From: Oligoflexia bacterium
GTDB taxonomy: Bacteria; Bdellovibrionota; UBA1018
DNA length: 22,027 nucleotides
Assembly: GCA_903928955.1 (NCBI GenBank)
Contig: CAIYTD010000272.1
Span: 1 to 22,027, forward strand
Direction: 5' to 3'
Shown here piece by piece: positions 1 through 7,778 of the stretch; the stretch's first letter is position 1, and every line of letters begins with the position of its first letter. The notes below the pieces were generated by a model. It made no database searches, had not been told where the DNA came from, and saw only the letters and a program-made list of their open reading frames with translations. The translations under genes were made by a program, and so were the position numbers.

Positions 1-816
1 AAAATAATCAAAAACTTTTGGTACACTAAGACTTCTCAACTCAGTATTTACATACCCACCCCCAAGCAAAGTTCGAATTTGAGAAGAAATCTGTTTGATC
101 TTTTTAGCCATTTTAAATGCACCATAAACATTACCAGGAAAGGGCACAGTAATACCTACAACATTAGGTTGATGCTTCTGTATGAGTTCTATTGTCAATT
201 GATCTAAATAACGGTCAATTAAAGTTGCTGAAGTTTCAACTGCCTCTTGAAGCGGCCCAAAAAAAGGCGCACTTGCGGCAAGCTTCTCTCCATATCGAGA
301 AATTTCAAATTTTGAATCTATTCCTTCTCGAATTACATCAGCAATATCATCTACAAATAAACTAACAAAATACTTAGCGCGATCTTGAATGCCGAGTGAT
401 CCGAAAGCCCAAGAAATAGGATCTCCATCTGCAGAGGAAACTCCCTCTTGGATAGCAGCAAATCGGGGACCTTCTGGTAAAAAATCACGACTCACAATCC
501 GCATTGCTAAAGTAGGGTCATTCCCCTGAAGAAATCGAATAGCAGGATCAATTACTTGAATATAATATGAAATATTTTTTAGAAAAAAAAGAACACTTCT
601 TGAATCTTGAGTATGCAAGTTTTTAGAATTTTTCTGAATTTCCTCGTAGATTTCAGTTAACCCTTTTTTGGAAAAAAGCTTCAACACGAGCTCGATGGCT
701 GGATCAGCCTGAACTGCATTAAAACCACTCTGAAGTAAAAACCCAGTTAAATAAGCCGTAGCTGGATAAGGCGTATTGAGTTGGATCATCGGAGGGGTTA
801 AGAACAGGATTTTCAT
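1..816 (-). CDS. B12-binding domain radical SAM protein, N-terminal part (C-terminus beyond left edge)
   Basis: The ATG lies at 816-814 and 272 codons are open to the left edge with no stop, so the gene is partial. The visible protein begins MKILFLTPPM, typical of cobalamin-binding radical SAM enzymes, and its first ~60 residues resemble the Rossmann-like start of the B12-binding fold. Near residues 225-260 are the segments VGITVPFPGN and LLGGGYVNT, matching the end of the B12 domain where a strand runs into a conserved GG. The CxxxCxxC iron-sulfur motif of the radical SAM domain should lie beyond the window and was not seen, so catalysis cannot be confirmed and the substrate is unknown. Members of this class do methylations or rearrangements in many pathways. 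The neighbouring LOG gene is divergent. There is no clear Shine-Dalgarno sequence. Confidence 0.8.
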   Translation of the reverse strand, partial: MKILFLTPPMIQLNTPYPATAYLTGFLLQSGFNAVQADPAIELVLKLFSKKGLTEIYEEIQKNSKNLHTQDSRSVLFFLKNISYYIQVIDPAIRFLQGNDPTLAMRIVSRDFLPEGPRFAAIQEGVSSADGDPISWAFGSLGIQDRAKYFVSLFVDDIADVIREGIDSKFEISRYGEKLAASAPFFGPLQEAVETSATLIDRYLDQLTIELIQKHQPNVVGITVPFPGNVYGAFKMAKKIKQISSQIRTLLGGGYVNTELRSLSVPKVFDYF

Positions 817-870
817 TTCGCTGGATTAACATTTCTGACTACATTTGTATAGTATTTTGTCACCCTATTT

Positions 871-884
871 AAATATGAATATTT
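871..884. promoter_or_regulatory. AT-rich palindrome between divergent genes
   Basis: AAATAT and ATATTT form a perfect 6+6 inverted repeat around a 2-base centre in the 132-base gap between the divergent radical SAM and LOG genes. It could be an operator, but in AT-rich DNA such palindromes also arise by chance. I found no convincing -35/-10 pair in this gap on either strand. Confidence 0.2.
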
Positions 885-948
885 CTTAGAATCAACTTAT
901 TTGCGGGAATACTAGTACTCTTTCGATCGATATGCGAAAAGCAGATTT

Positions 949-1713
949 ATGAAACGCAAATGGAAAGCTATTTTCTATCCCAATCCAACCATCAAACGGA
1001 TTCAACAACTTCAATCCGAAGTTCATGCTGAAGCTCACTACCTTGCAGGACGGCACTCGCGCTTGGGCGAATTGGCTCGCCTTCTCAGAATCTCGCTTGA
1101 ATTTTTTAGAGGAATGGTCTCTCTTCATAAAATTGGACCTGCCATTACAGTATTCGGATCTGCCCGATTTAAGGAAGGGCATATCTATTATGATCTAGCT
1201 CAAAAAGTAGGCAAGGCACTCGCTTGTGAAGGCTACACCGTGATGACAGGAGGCGGTCCTGGTATTATGGAAGGTGCAAATCGAGGAGCAAAAGAAGCAG
1301 GTGGTAGAAGCGTAGGTTGCAATATCATTTTACCTAGCGAGCAAGCTCCAAACCCCTATTTAGATCAATACATCACATTTTATTATTTTTTTGTTCGAAA
1401 GGTCATGCTTGTAAAATACTCTTATGGCTTCGTGATTTTGCCAGGTGGATTAGGCACACTGGACGAAATGACTGAAGCTATTACACTGATTCAAACCGGG
1501 AAACTCTATGATTTCCCAGTAATCTTAATGGGAAAAGAATATTGGAAAGAATTTTATGATTGGATTCAAAACGTCTTAATCCAATCAGGAGCGGTCAAAC
1601 CAGAAGATTTGAATTTCATCTATATGACTGATGATCCGCAAGAAATGACGCATATTATTCGAAATACCTTAGACAAATTAGGTCTCACCCTTACGCCCAT
1701 TGTATCTCCATAA
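949..1713 (+). CDS. LOG family (TIGR00730) nucleotide 5'-monophosphate phosphoribohydrolase-like protein
   Basis: This 254-residue cytosolic Rossmann-fold protein carries both hallmark motifs of the LOG family (formerly annotated 'lysine decarboxylase'): GGGPGIMEGANRGA at residues 101-114 and PGGLGTLDEMTEA at 165-177. The second is the PGGxGTxxE nucleotide-binding and catalytic signature. LOG enzymes remove ribose-5-phosphate from nucleoside monophosphates; plant LOGs thereby activate cytokinins, while bacterial members often act on AMP or PpnN-like substrates. The exact substrate here is not visible. About 60 N-terminal residues precede the core (ITVFGSARF at 66-74), which places this protein with the longer TIGR00730 members. 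The ATG at 949 lacks a strong Shine-Dalgarno sequence. It is followed by an HU-like gene 92 bases away, apparently with its own promoter. Confidence 0.9.
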   Translation: MKRKWKAIFYPNPTIKRIQQLQSEVHAEAHYLAGRHSRLGELARLLRISLEFFRGMVSLHKIGPAITVFGSARFKEGHIYYDLAQKVGKALACEGYTVMTGGGPGIMEGANRGAKEAGGRSVGCNIILPSEQAPNPYLDQYITFYYFFVRKVMLVKYSYGFVILPGGLGTLDEMTEAITLIQTGKLYDFPVILMGKEYWKEFYDWIQNVLIQSGAVKPEDLNFIYMTDDPQEMTHIIRNTLDKLGLTLTPIVSP

Positions 1714-1757
1714 GACTAGAAAATTGCGGATTTCTCGAAAATTTCAAAAAAAACTGG

Positions 1758-1786
1758 TTGCAGTGTTTCAAAAAGGAACCTAAAAC
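1758..1786 (+). promoter_or_regulatory. Candidate sigma70-type promoter of the first HU-like gene
   Basis: TTGCAG (1758-1763) and TAAAAC (1781-1786) are 17 bases apart in the 92-base gap before the HU-like gene. Each box matches the consensus only partly. Downstream is a clear Shine-Dalgarno AGGAG six bases from the ATG at 1806. This is a pattern match only. Confidence 0.3.
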
Positions 1787-1805
1787 ATTTCGTTAGGAGA
1801 TTCAT

Positions 1806-2159
1806 ATGGCTAAGAGAAAAAATAAATACTCATTTGTGAACGAACTTTATGAAGGTGTATTGCAAACAGCAGAAGTAACTCAAAAAGGTCAGGTTCGAAT
1901 CAAACGCTCGGATTTGAAAGCCCAAATAGAAAATGCATTTCTAAAGGGTGCTCAGACAGCAGCATCAGGCGAACGTGTACGTTTTCCTGTCATTGGTGCT
2001 CTCGTCAGAAAAGAAGTCAAAGCTCGCAAATCCGGAAAAGGAACCAACCCTTTTACAGGTGAACCCATGGAAATCAGAGCGCGACCCCCTACAAAAAAGC
2101 CCCGCTGGTCTTTTCCTCGTTCACTCAAAGAAACTTTTGGAAGCAAAAAAAATTGGTAA
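1806..2159 (+). CDS. HU/IHF-like DNA-binding protein, extended form (paralog 1)
   Basis: The 117-residue, very basic protein matches HU/IHF in its second half. SGERVRFPVIGALVRKEVKA (54-73) corresponds to the HU saddle strands, and GTNPFTGEPMEI (79-90) to the DNA-binding arm with the RNPxTGE-like tip; P82 sits where HU has its intercalating proline. Canonical HU is about 90 residues. This one has a longer N-terminus and a distinctive C-terminal tail with KKPRWSFPR (97-105), ending in KKNW. The role would be bending and packaging DNA in the nucleoid. The start is well supported by AGGAG six bases upstream. A close paralog lies at 17921-18277 on the other strand, with a nearly identical C-terminal half. 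HU superfamily membership is fairly sure; the functional split between paralogs is unknown. Confidence 0.85.
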   Translation: MAKRKNKYSFVNELYEGVLQTAEVTQKGQVRIKRSDLKAQIENAFLKGAQTAASGERVRFPVIGALVRKEVKARKSGKGTNPFTGEPMEIRARPPTKKPRWSFPRSLKETFGSKKNW

Positions 2160-2305
2160 CTTCAAGTACGCCAGCCTTTTTATGAAGAGTAGGAGTTTTG
2201 ACTTTAAGCAAAACAAATAAAAAGCTATGTTTTCAGCATTAAATCAAAACCACTCTTTTCAAACTGAGTTTCCGTCTATTTTGAAGTTAAAACAGAGTAT
2301 TTACT

Positions 2306-3280
2306 ATGAAATTGCTTACTTATTTGAATCCTCATAAAAAAGAACGTGTTGGCCTTCTCGATGACAAAATAATCATTGACATAGAGGACGCTCTCCAATG
2401 GCTTGAGCCGAGCTGGAACAGACCGCTTCACATGCTATCGATCATCCAAGAATCTTCGGCCCTTTTGCCACTGCTTGAGAAAATTTTAACTGCAAAGCAT
2501 GAAAATAAACTTCCTCCGTTCCTCCAGCAACCAGAGAATCACTATCAGCTTTTATCACCACTTCCTCAGCCTCTTTCCATGAGAGATGGCTATGCTTTTA
2601 GACAGCATGTAGAGGCAGCTCGACGCAACCGGGGCGTCCCCATGATTGCGGAATTTGATAACTTTCCTGTTTTTTATTTTACCAATCACCTTGCAGTAAC
2701 AGGTCCAGGAAAAATACAGGTACAAAAGCTAGCCCTAGAGAAATTAGATTTTGAACTGGAAGTCGCCATTATTATCGGAAAAAAATGCAAAAACATTTCC
2801 GCTTCTGAAGCAGATAGCGTTATTTTTGGATACACAATCATGAATGATTGGTCCGCTCGAACTCTCCAAATGGAGGAAATGAAACTCAATTTAGGGCCTG
2901 CCAAGGGGAAAGACTTTGCTACTTCACTTGGACCTTATCTGATTACGCGAGAAAATCTAAAAACCTATGCTATTGCGGGTCCCCATGGAGAACGGCACAA
3001 CCTCAAAATGAAAGCTTTTGTAAATGGAAAGCAATTATCTGAAGGCAATTTGAAAGACATGAGTTGGACCTTTGCTCAAATCATTGAACGAGCGAGCTAT
3101 GGGGTCACGCTTTATCCAGGCGAGGTCATTGGCTCTGGTACAGTAGGAACTGGATGTCTACTCGAGCTCAATGGATCCCAAGTGACTGACAACTTATGGC
3201 TTCACCCCGGCGATCAAGTAGTACTCGAAGTAGATGAACTAGGACGGCTAGAAAACCAAATTGTGGCAGCCGATGGATAA
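2306..3280 (+). CDS. fahA: Fumarylacetoacetase (FAH family), last step of tyrosine catabolism
   Basis: This 324-residue protein is a full-length FAA hydrolase. It has the entry-loop histidine in RDGYAFRQHV (93-102), metal-binding acids in AEFDNFP (115-121) and LDFELEVA (147-154, E150 and E152), and the aspartate of NDWSAR (180-185, D181). GSGTVGTG (277-284) is the C-terminal family signature. FAH-family enzymes cleave acyl-pyruvate-type C-C bonds; fumarylacetoacetase yields fumarate and acetoacetate. The assignment within this broad family rests on the overlapping downstream maleylacetoacetate isomerase, the enzyme that makes its substrate. No homogentisate 1,2-dioxygenase or HPPD gene is in the window. 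The ATG at 2306 has only a weak Shine-Dalgarno sequence. A 146-base gap upstream contains no recognisable feature. Confidence 0.85.
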   Translation: MKLLTYLNPHKKERVGLLDDKIIIDIEDALQWLEPSWNRPLHMLSIIQESSALLPLLEKILTAKHENKLPPFLQQPENHYQLLSPLPQPLSMRDGYAFRQHVEAARRNRGVPMIAEFDNFPVFYFTNHLAVTGPGKIQVQKLALEKLDFELEVAIIIGKKCKNISASEADSVIFGYTIMNDWSARTLQMEEMKLNLGPAKGKDFATSLGPYLITRENLKTYAIAGPHGERHNLKMKAFVNGKQLSEGNLKDMSWTFAQIIERASYGVTLYPGEVIGSGTVGTGCLLELNGSQVTDNLWLHPGDQVVLEVDELGRLENQIVAADG

Positions 3281-3926
3281 CCCTTACTCTCTCCGACTCT
3301 ATCATTATTGGAGATCCTCAAGCAGCTGGAGAGTCAGATGGGCTTTACAATTAAAAGGAATTAAGTGCGACTACGTCCCTGTCAATCTCCTTTCAGATGA
3401 AACAGAAAATCCCGAATACCTTCGAAAAAACCCTCTCGGCTACGTTCCTGTCTTAGAAGTGATCGACGCCGAGTCACCGATTCGCTATTTAAGCGAATCT
3501 ATTGCCATTATTGAATGGTTAGAAGAAACTTATCCTACTCATAGTCCTTCTCTTTTTTCCGGTGATTCTTTTCAAAAGGCCCGAATTCGCCAACTCGCTG
3601 AGATCATTAATTCTGGAACTCAACCTTTACAAAATCTGAATGTAAGTCTCTTCCATTCATCTCATTCTGAAGAACAGAAAAAATGGAATACTCACTGGAT
3701 CCGCAGAGGAATGCAGGCTTTTGAAAAGCTTGTCCAAGAAACCTCACGACTCTACTCAGTGGGCGATACACTTACTCTTGCAGATCTTTTTCTCATCCCT
3801 CAATGCTATAATGCTCTCAGAAATGAAATTTCTTTAAGCGATTATCCAGTAATTGAAAAAATCTATCAAGCGGCTTTAAAAACAGAAAGCTGTCAAGATT
3901 CAGCGCCTGATCAATTTCAAATCTAG
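3273..3926 (+). CDS. maiA: Maleylacetoacetate isomerase (zeta-class glutathione S-transferase)
   Basis: The 217-residue protein has an N-terminal thioredoxin-fold GST domain with the zeta signature SSSSWRVR at residues 15-22. The third residue, cysteine in many eukaryotic enzymes (SSCSxRVR), is serine here; bacterial enzymes also vary at this position. NPLGYVPVLE and the ESIAIIEWLEE glutathione-contact segment follow, then an all-helical C-terminal domain with LTLADLFLIPQ. The enzyme isomerises maleylacetoacetate to fumarylacetoacetate using glutathione. The ATG at 3273 overlaps the end of the fumarylacetoacetase gene by 8 bases, implying translational coupling; an in-frame TTG at 3261 would add four residues but is less likely. 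The stop codon overlaps that of the convergent transporter gene within CTAG. Confidence 0.88.
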   Translation: MDNPYSLRLYHYWRSSSSWRVRWALQLKGIKCDYVPVNLLSDETENPEYLRKNPLGYVPVLEVIDAESPIRYLSESIAIIEWLEETYPTHSPSLFSGDSFQKARIRQLAEIINSGTQPLQNLNVSLFHSSHSEEQKKWNTHWIRRGMQAFEKLVQETSRLYSVGDTLTLADLFLIPQCYNALRNEISLSDYPVIEKIYQAALKTESCQDSAPDQFQI

Positions 3927-5488
3927 TGTGCGTTTACCAAAGGCTGACCCGGCTTTGCCTTAGGTTGGATCAAATAAAGAGGAATTAAACCGCAAGCAAC
4001 AATAAACGCAATCACGTAGCAGAGGTGGCTAAAACTCAAAATAAAAACCTGATGCGAAACTCGCCTACTTAATTGGATCACAGATAAATTATGAGGAGAC
4101 CACATTCCTACATCATTAGATAATTTCACAAGGGATAATGAAACACCTCCCTGTGAACTTTGATAAGCTGCAGGACTTAAAGGCGTGACATCAGAAATGA
4201 GATCATTATAGTTTTGAGCATTAAACCGAATGAGCAGAGTATCCAATGAAGCAATTCCAATGCTTCCTCCCATTTGCCTGAAAAAATTCTGCATACCTGC
4301 AACTTGACCCAGCTCTGGCCCTCGAAATGCACCCAGAACCATTTGATTAATCGGAATAAAAAGAAACGGCATTGCTAAACCACGAATAATGAGGGGAACT
4401 AAAATCTCGTGCACCCCAGCCTGAGTTGTTAGTCGTGTCATTGAAAGAATAGAGACTTCGCCCAAAAGAATTCCAATCAAAACCATCCACTTAGGATTCA
4501 ATTTCTTCAGGAGCAAACCAACGGGAAACATAAGGACTCCGGTCACAATTGCACCCGGCATAAAAAGCTGTCCTGTTTGAGTCGCTGACATTTGAGGCAT
4601 GATGTTGACTACAAAAATGGGAATTGCGAATGTAAGAGAATAAAGCATTACACCGAGGGCCAACATCAACATGGTACCAGATCTAAGAATATTAGACTTA
4701 AAAAGTCTTAAATTCATAATTGGATTCTGAATTTTTAGTTCCCAATAAATAAAAAATGAAATTCCAAATACTGCAAAAAATGTACAAGCTAAAATAATTT
4801 TTGATTCAAACCATCCATCAGACTCACCCCGTTCCAAAATATATTGAAAACAACCGACCCCTAAACAAAGAAATCCTAATCCCACCCAGTCTATTCCTGA
4901 TTGAGTAGAACTCCCCTCACCCACCTTACTGGACGCATCTTGAACGTTCATCCATGACATTAGCGCCCCCAAAAGCCCTAATGGAATATTGATATTAAAA
5001 ATAGAACGCCACCCAAAATGATCGGTTAAATATCCGCCCAAGGTGGGGCCAAGAGCTGGCCCTACCATTACGCTTAAACCAAAAATTGCCATTGCCATCC
5101 CCGCCTGCTCTGGAGGAAAGGACTCTTGGATAAGAGTCTGAGAAGTGGGCAACAAGGCACCTCCTGCTAAACCCTGAAGAATTCTAAAAAACACTAAACA
5201 AACAAGATTAGGCGCTAATCCACAAGCAAAGGAAGCAAAAGTAAAAAGTAAAATAGCTCCAGTAAAGTAATTACGGCGTCCGAGTCGAGTCCCCAACCAT
5301 GCAGCAATAGGAAGCACAATGGAGTTAGCAATCATATAACCTGTTGTTACCCAACTAATTTCATCTAGAGTGGCGCCAATATTCCCCATCATAGTCGGTA
5401 TCGCTACATTAACTATCGAAGAATCAATAATTTCAAGAAGCGATGCAATTGCTGCTGTAGCCACAATCGCAATAATTCGTGCGTTCAT
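3923..5488 (-). CDS. emrB: DHA2-family multidrug efflux MFS transporter (EmrB/QacA type)
   Basis: This 521-residue, highly hydrophobic protein has the 14-helix DHA2 layout. The proton-coupling motif A region WLGTRLGRRNYFTG follows the second helix, and the antiporter motif C region VMVGPALGPTLGGYL is followed by GWRSIFNINIPLG, both characteristic of EmrB-like exporters. It should sit in the inner membrane and use the proton gradient to pump hydrophobic compounds through the adjacent membrane-fusion protein and TolC-like channel. It is the last gene of the efflux operon: its ATG follows the emrA stop by 11 bases, with GAGGTG as Shine-Dalgarno sequence. The substrate cannot be told from sequence. 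No regulator gene is adjacent. Confidence 0.92.
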   Translation of the reverse strand: MNARIIAIVATAAIASLLEIIDSSIVNVAIPTMMGNIGATLDEISWVTTGYMIANSIVLPIAAWLGTRLGRRNYFTGAILLFTFASFACGLAPNLVCLVFFRILQGLAGGALLPTSQTLIQESFPPEQAGMAMAIFGLSVMVGPALGPTLGGYLTDHFGWRSIFNINIPLGLLGALMSWMNVQDASSKVGEGSSTQSGIDWVGLGFLCLGVGCFQYILERGESDGWFESKIILACTFFAVFGISFFIYWELKIQNPIMNLRLFKSNILRSGTMLMLALGVMLYSLTFAIPIFVVNIMPQMSATQTGQLFMPGAIVTGVLMFPVGLLLKKLNPKWMVLIGILLGEVSILSMTRLTTQAGVHEILVPLIIRGLAMPFLFIPINQMVLGAFRGPELGQVAGMQNFFRQMGGSIGIASLDTLLIRFNAQNYNDLISDVTPLSPAAYQSSQGGVSLSLVKLSNDVGMWSPHNLSVIQLSRRVSHQVFILSFSHLCYVIAFIVACGLIPLYLIQPKAKPGQPLVNAH

Positions 5489-5499
5489 ATTTCATCACC

Positions 5500-6366
5500 T
5501 CAGTGAATCTTTATTTTTACATCTGCCGATAGCCCCGCTTGTAGCTTGTCAATATCGTGATCCATTAAATTCAATAACTTGATTCGTACGGGTACCCTCT
5601 GAACAACCTTTGTGAAATTTCCCGTAGCATTGTCAGGCGGAAGTAAACTAAACGTCGCTCCAGTAGCTGGACTGATGCTCTCTACGACACCAGAAAAAGC
5701 CTTTTCCGAAATAGAATCTACTCTTACTTGAACAGTTTGATCTATAGAGACATGATTCATATCCGTCTCCTTCAAGTTTGCTACAATCCAGCGCACTTTG
5801 CCGCCCACAAATCCCATGAGCGGCTGACCTGACATTGCTAACATTCCCACTTCGAAAGACCTTCTCCCTACTTGCCCATCAACTAGAGCAATCACTCGGG
5901 TATAACTCAAATTTAAGCGGGCTTGTGCGACCTGTGCCGAGGAAGATTGTAATTTTCTTTGCAGTGAGTGGTACTGGGATTCTGCAACATCCAGTCGTTC
6001 AGGAGTTGAAGCGCCATGTTTGAGCAAATCTTTTGCTCGAAAATAGTTCGATTCTGCTCCTTTTAGCTGAGCAACTAAAGACTCTCTTTCAGACTCTGCC
6101 TGAGTCAAAGCATTTTGATAATCTTCAGGACTGATCTCCAACAAAACTTGTCCTGCTTTGACTTTCTGATTTTCTTGAACATTTGCTCGAACGATCACTC
6201 CTCCTACTTTCGCAGATAAAAGGGTGGATTGTGCCATCACCATCGCATTATCCGTAGTGACATACATTAGCGAATCATAGATAAAGTAACCAACTCCCAA
6301 AATCACTAACATCACCAATGCAGATAAAGTCTGCTTACGTTTAATTCCCATCTGTTCTATTTTCAT
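5500..6366 (-). CDS. emrA: EmrA/HlyD-family membrane fusion protein of the efflux pump
   Basis: The 288-residue protein starts with a cytoplasmic stub, then one inner-membrane helix (about 12-30). The EmrA-like TTDNAMV follows at 37-43, then a lipoyl half (VGGVIVRANVQENQKVKAGQ), a helical hairpin of about 70 residues (83-152), the second lipoyl half (LSYTRVIALVDGQV) and beta-barrel domains. NFTKVVQRVPVRI (250-262) is a signature of EmrA-type adaptors. It links the EmrB-like transporter to the outer-membrane channel. At 288 residues it is clearly shorter than E. coli EmrA (390), mostly because the coiled-coil hairpin is short. It begins 4 bases after the TolC-like stop codon; AGGAAGG lies upstream at rather long spacing. 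Confidence 0.9.
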   Translation of the reverse strand: MKIEQMGIKRKQTLSALVMLVILGVGYFIYDSLMYVTTDNAMVMAQSTLLSAKVGGVIVRANVQENQKVKAGQVLLEISPEDYQNALTQAESERESLVAQLKGAESNYFRAKDLLKHGASTPERLDVAESQYHSLQRKLQSSSAQVAQARLNLSYTRVIALVDGQVGRRSFEVGMLAMSGQPLMGFVGGKVRWIVANLKETDMNHVSIDQTVQVRVDSISEKAFSGVVESISPATGATFSLLPPDNATGNFTKVVQRVPVRIKLLNLMDHDIDKLQAGLSADVKIKIH

Positions 6367-6370
6367 AAAA

Positions 6371-7675
6371 CTAAATATTCCTTCCTAAAACTAATTCTAA
6401 ACGAATTTGAGCTTCAGAAGCATTTACTTGCGACGTAATTGCCCCCGCTCGAGCGCGAAACAAATCGAGTTCCGCATCCAAGGTTTCAGTACTAGTTCGA
6501 CTTCCTGCACGTTCTTCCTCTCTTGCAAGCCGAACGCTTTCTTGAGAGCGCTGAATATCAAATTTTTTTGAAAGGTAATGATCCGTATTACTAAGATAAC
6601 GTCGCTTCCAATATTCAAAATCATATGGAACAGCAATTTTCGCTATTTCTGCGTTTTTTTTCACAATAACTTCTTGCGCGCCTAATTGATTTGCGTCTGC
6701 AACGGAGACTCCTCCATCAAATAAATTCCATTTCAAAAAGAGTCCTACGTTATAAGCACTTTGAAAATTACCAGTATTGGAGACACCACTAGTAGCAAAA
6801 TTGACCTGCTGCTGATCATATAAGAGATACTGACCGCCTAAAGAGATAACAGGAACAGCCCATAGCTTTTTAGCAGTTCGAAATCGGTTTGCAGCGTCGG
6901 TTCGTAGATCCAGAGCCTGAATGTCCTCTCGGACCGATAGGATGTCTTCTTCCTTTAAAGTTTTTACTCTTGCTTCATTCGGAATAGGTAAGACTCCTCG
7001 AATCGAACGAACATCTGCTTCTAACCCCATGAACTGAGTCAATTTCCTTCTTGCCAAAACAACGACGTCCTGAGAATCAATCGCATCTGCTTTTCCATCA
7101 CTAAGTTGGACCTCCACTCTCAAAACATCATATTGAGTAGCAGAGCCTCCATTTTGTTGAGTCTTCACTTGATGCAAATGTTCTTCTAAAGTTCTTACAT
7201 TCTCTTCTGCAACTGCATAGAGCTGCTCTGCAGCAAGAGCTTGGTGAAATGCAAGTTGGATTTCTTTTTTGAGCTGAAACTCTGCATATGACGCTTCTTT
7301 CCTCACAGCTTCTTCATTCAGTCCAGCAGCATTTAAATGAATAACATTCGCTAACCCATCAAAAAGGGGAATAGAAATATCAGCAGACAAGGTGGTTATT
7401 GGGTAAAAACCGGGAAAATTTCCCATAGTAGAAATAATGGAGATAGAGTACTGAGTGGCTAGATAATGCGTTCCAGAAACAGAAAGCTTTGGAAGAAATC
7501 CTAAACCCAAGATTTCCGATCGTTTCCAAGCAGCTTCCTCAACTTGGGCTTTTGACTTTTGAATTTGAGGCGATCGCAAGAGTCCCTCCTCAATCGCGCT
7601 CTCGAGTGTCAGAAGAGATTTAGCTTGAACGCATGGAGTCATTTTTAAAAAAACCAAAATGAATAAAGCGATCAT
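6371..7675 (-). CDS. TolC-family outer-membrane efflux protein
   Basis: This 434-residue protein has a short signal peptide (about residues 1-18, cleavage after VQA). It then shows the two-fold OEP repeat: LTLESAIEEGLLRSPQIQKSKAQ at the mature N-terminus, and a second half opening with VREDIQALDLRTDAA. Long helical stretches alternate with beta-hairpin segments containing aromatic residues (LSVSGTHYLATQYS; YNVGLFLKWNLFDGG). The motif WNLFDGG is typical of the second barrel strands. It forms the trimeric outer-membrane and periplasmic channel for the EmrAB pair encoded directly downstream. The ATG at 7675 is preceded by AAGGGG at good spacing. It is the first gene of a three-gene operon and is divergent from the SCO-like gene. 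Confidence 0.9.
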   Translation of the reverse strand: MIALFILVFLKMTPCVQAKSLLTLESAIEEGLLRSPQIQKSKAQVEEAAWKRSEILGLGFLPKLSVSGTHYLATQYSISIISTMGNFPGFYPITTLSADISIPLFDGLANVIHLNAAGLNEEAVRKEASYAEFQLKKEIQLAFHQALAAEQLYAVAEENVRTLEEHLHQVKTQQNGGSATQYDVLRVEVQLSDGKADAIDSQDVVVLARRKLTQFMGLEADVRSIRGVLPIPNEARVKTLKEEDILSVREDIQALDLRTDAANRFRTAKKLWAVPVISLGGQYLLYDQQQVNFATSGVSNTGNFQSAYNVGLFLKWNLFDGGVSVADANQLGAQEVIVKKNAEIAKIAVPYDFEYWKRRYLSNTDHYLSKKFDIQRSQESVRLAREEERAGSRTSTETLDAELDLFRARAGAITSQVNASEAQIRLELVLGRNI

Positions 7676-7697
7676 CCTTTACACCCCTTTTTCCTTC

Positions 7698-7711
7698 TGT
7701 GATCTCTCACA
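7698..7711. promoter_or_regulatory. Inverted repeat TGTGA-N4-TCACA in the divergent tolC/SCO promoter region
   Basis: Perfect 5-base arms separated by TCTC lie about 24 bases upstream of the TolC-like start and 68 bases before the SCO start. The arms equal the half-sites of a CRP/FNR-family operator, but the spacer is 4 rather than 6 bases, so the cognate regulator is uncertain. It may be the operator of the efflux operon. Confidence 0.3.
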
Positions 7712-7778
7712 CCTGGCTCTCATAGACACTATCCAATTTTTTTGTATTCAACTATTCTTACCTGAGAGGTGAATCAAG

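Noticed and set aside
871..884. AAATAT/ATATTT palindrome as a firm operator
   Set aside because: It is too AT-rich and short to claim; kept only as a low-confidence note.
1892..1901. GGTTCGAATC, resembling a tRNA T-loop
   Set aside because: It lies inside the HU-like coding sequence, and no acceptor or anticodon stem can be built around it.
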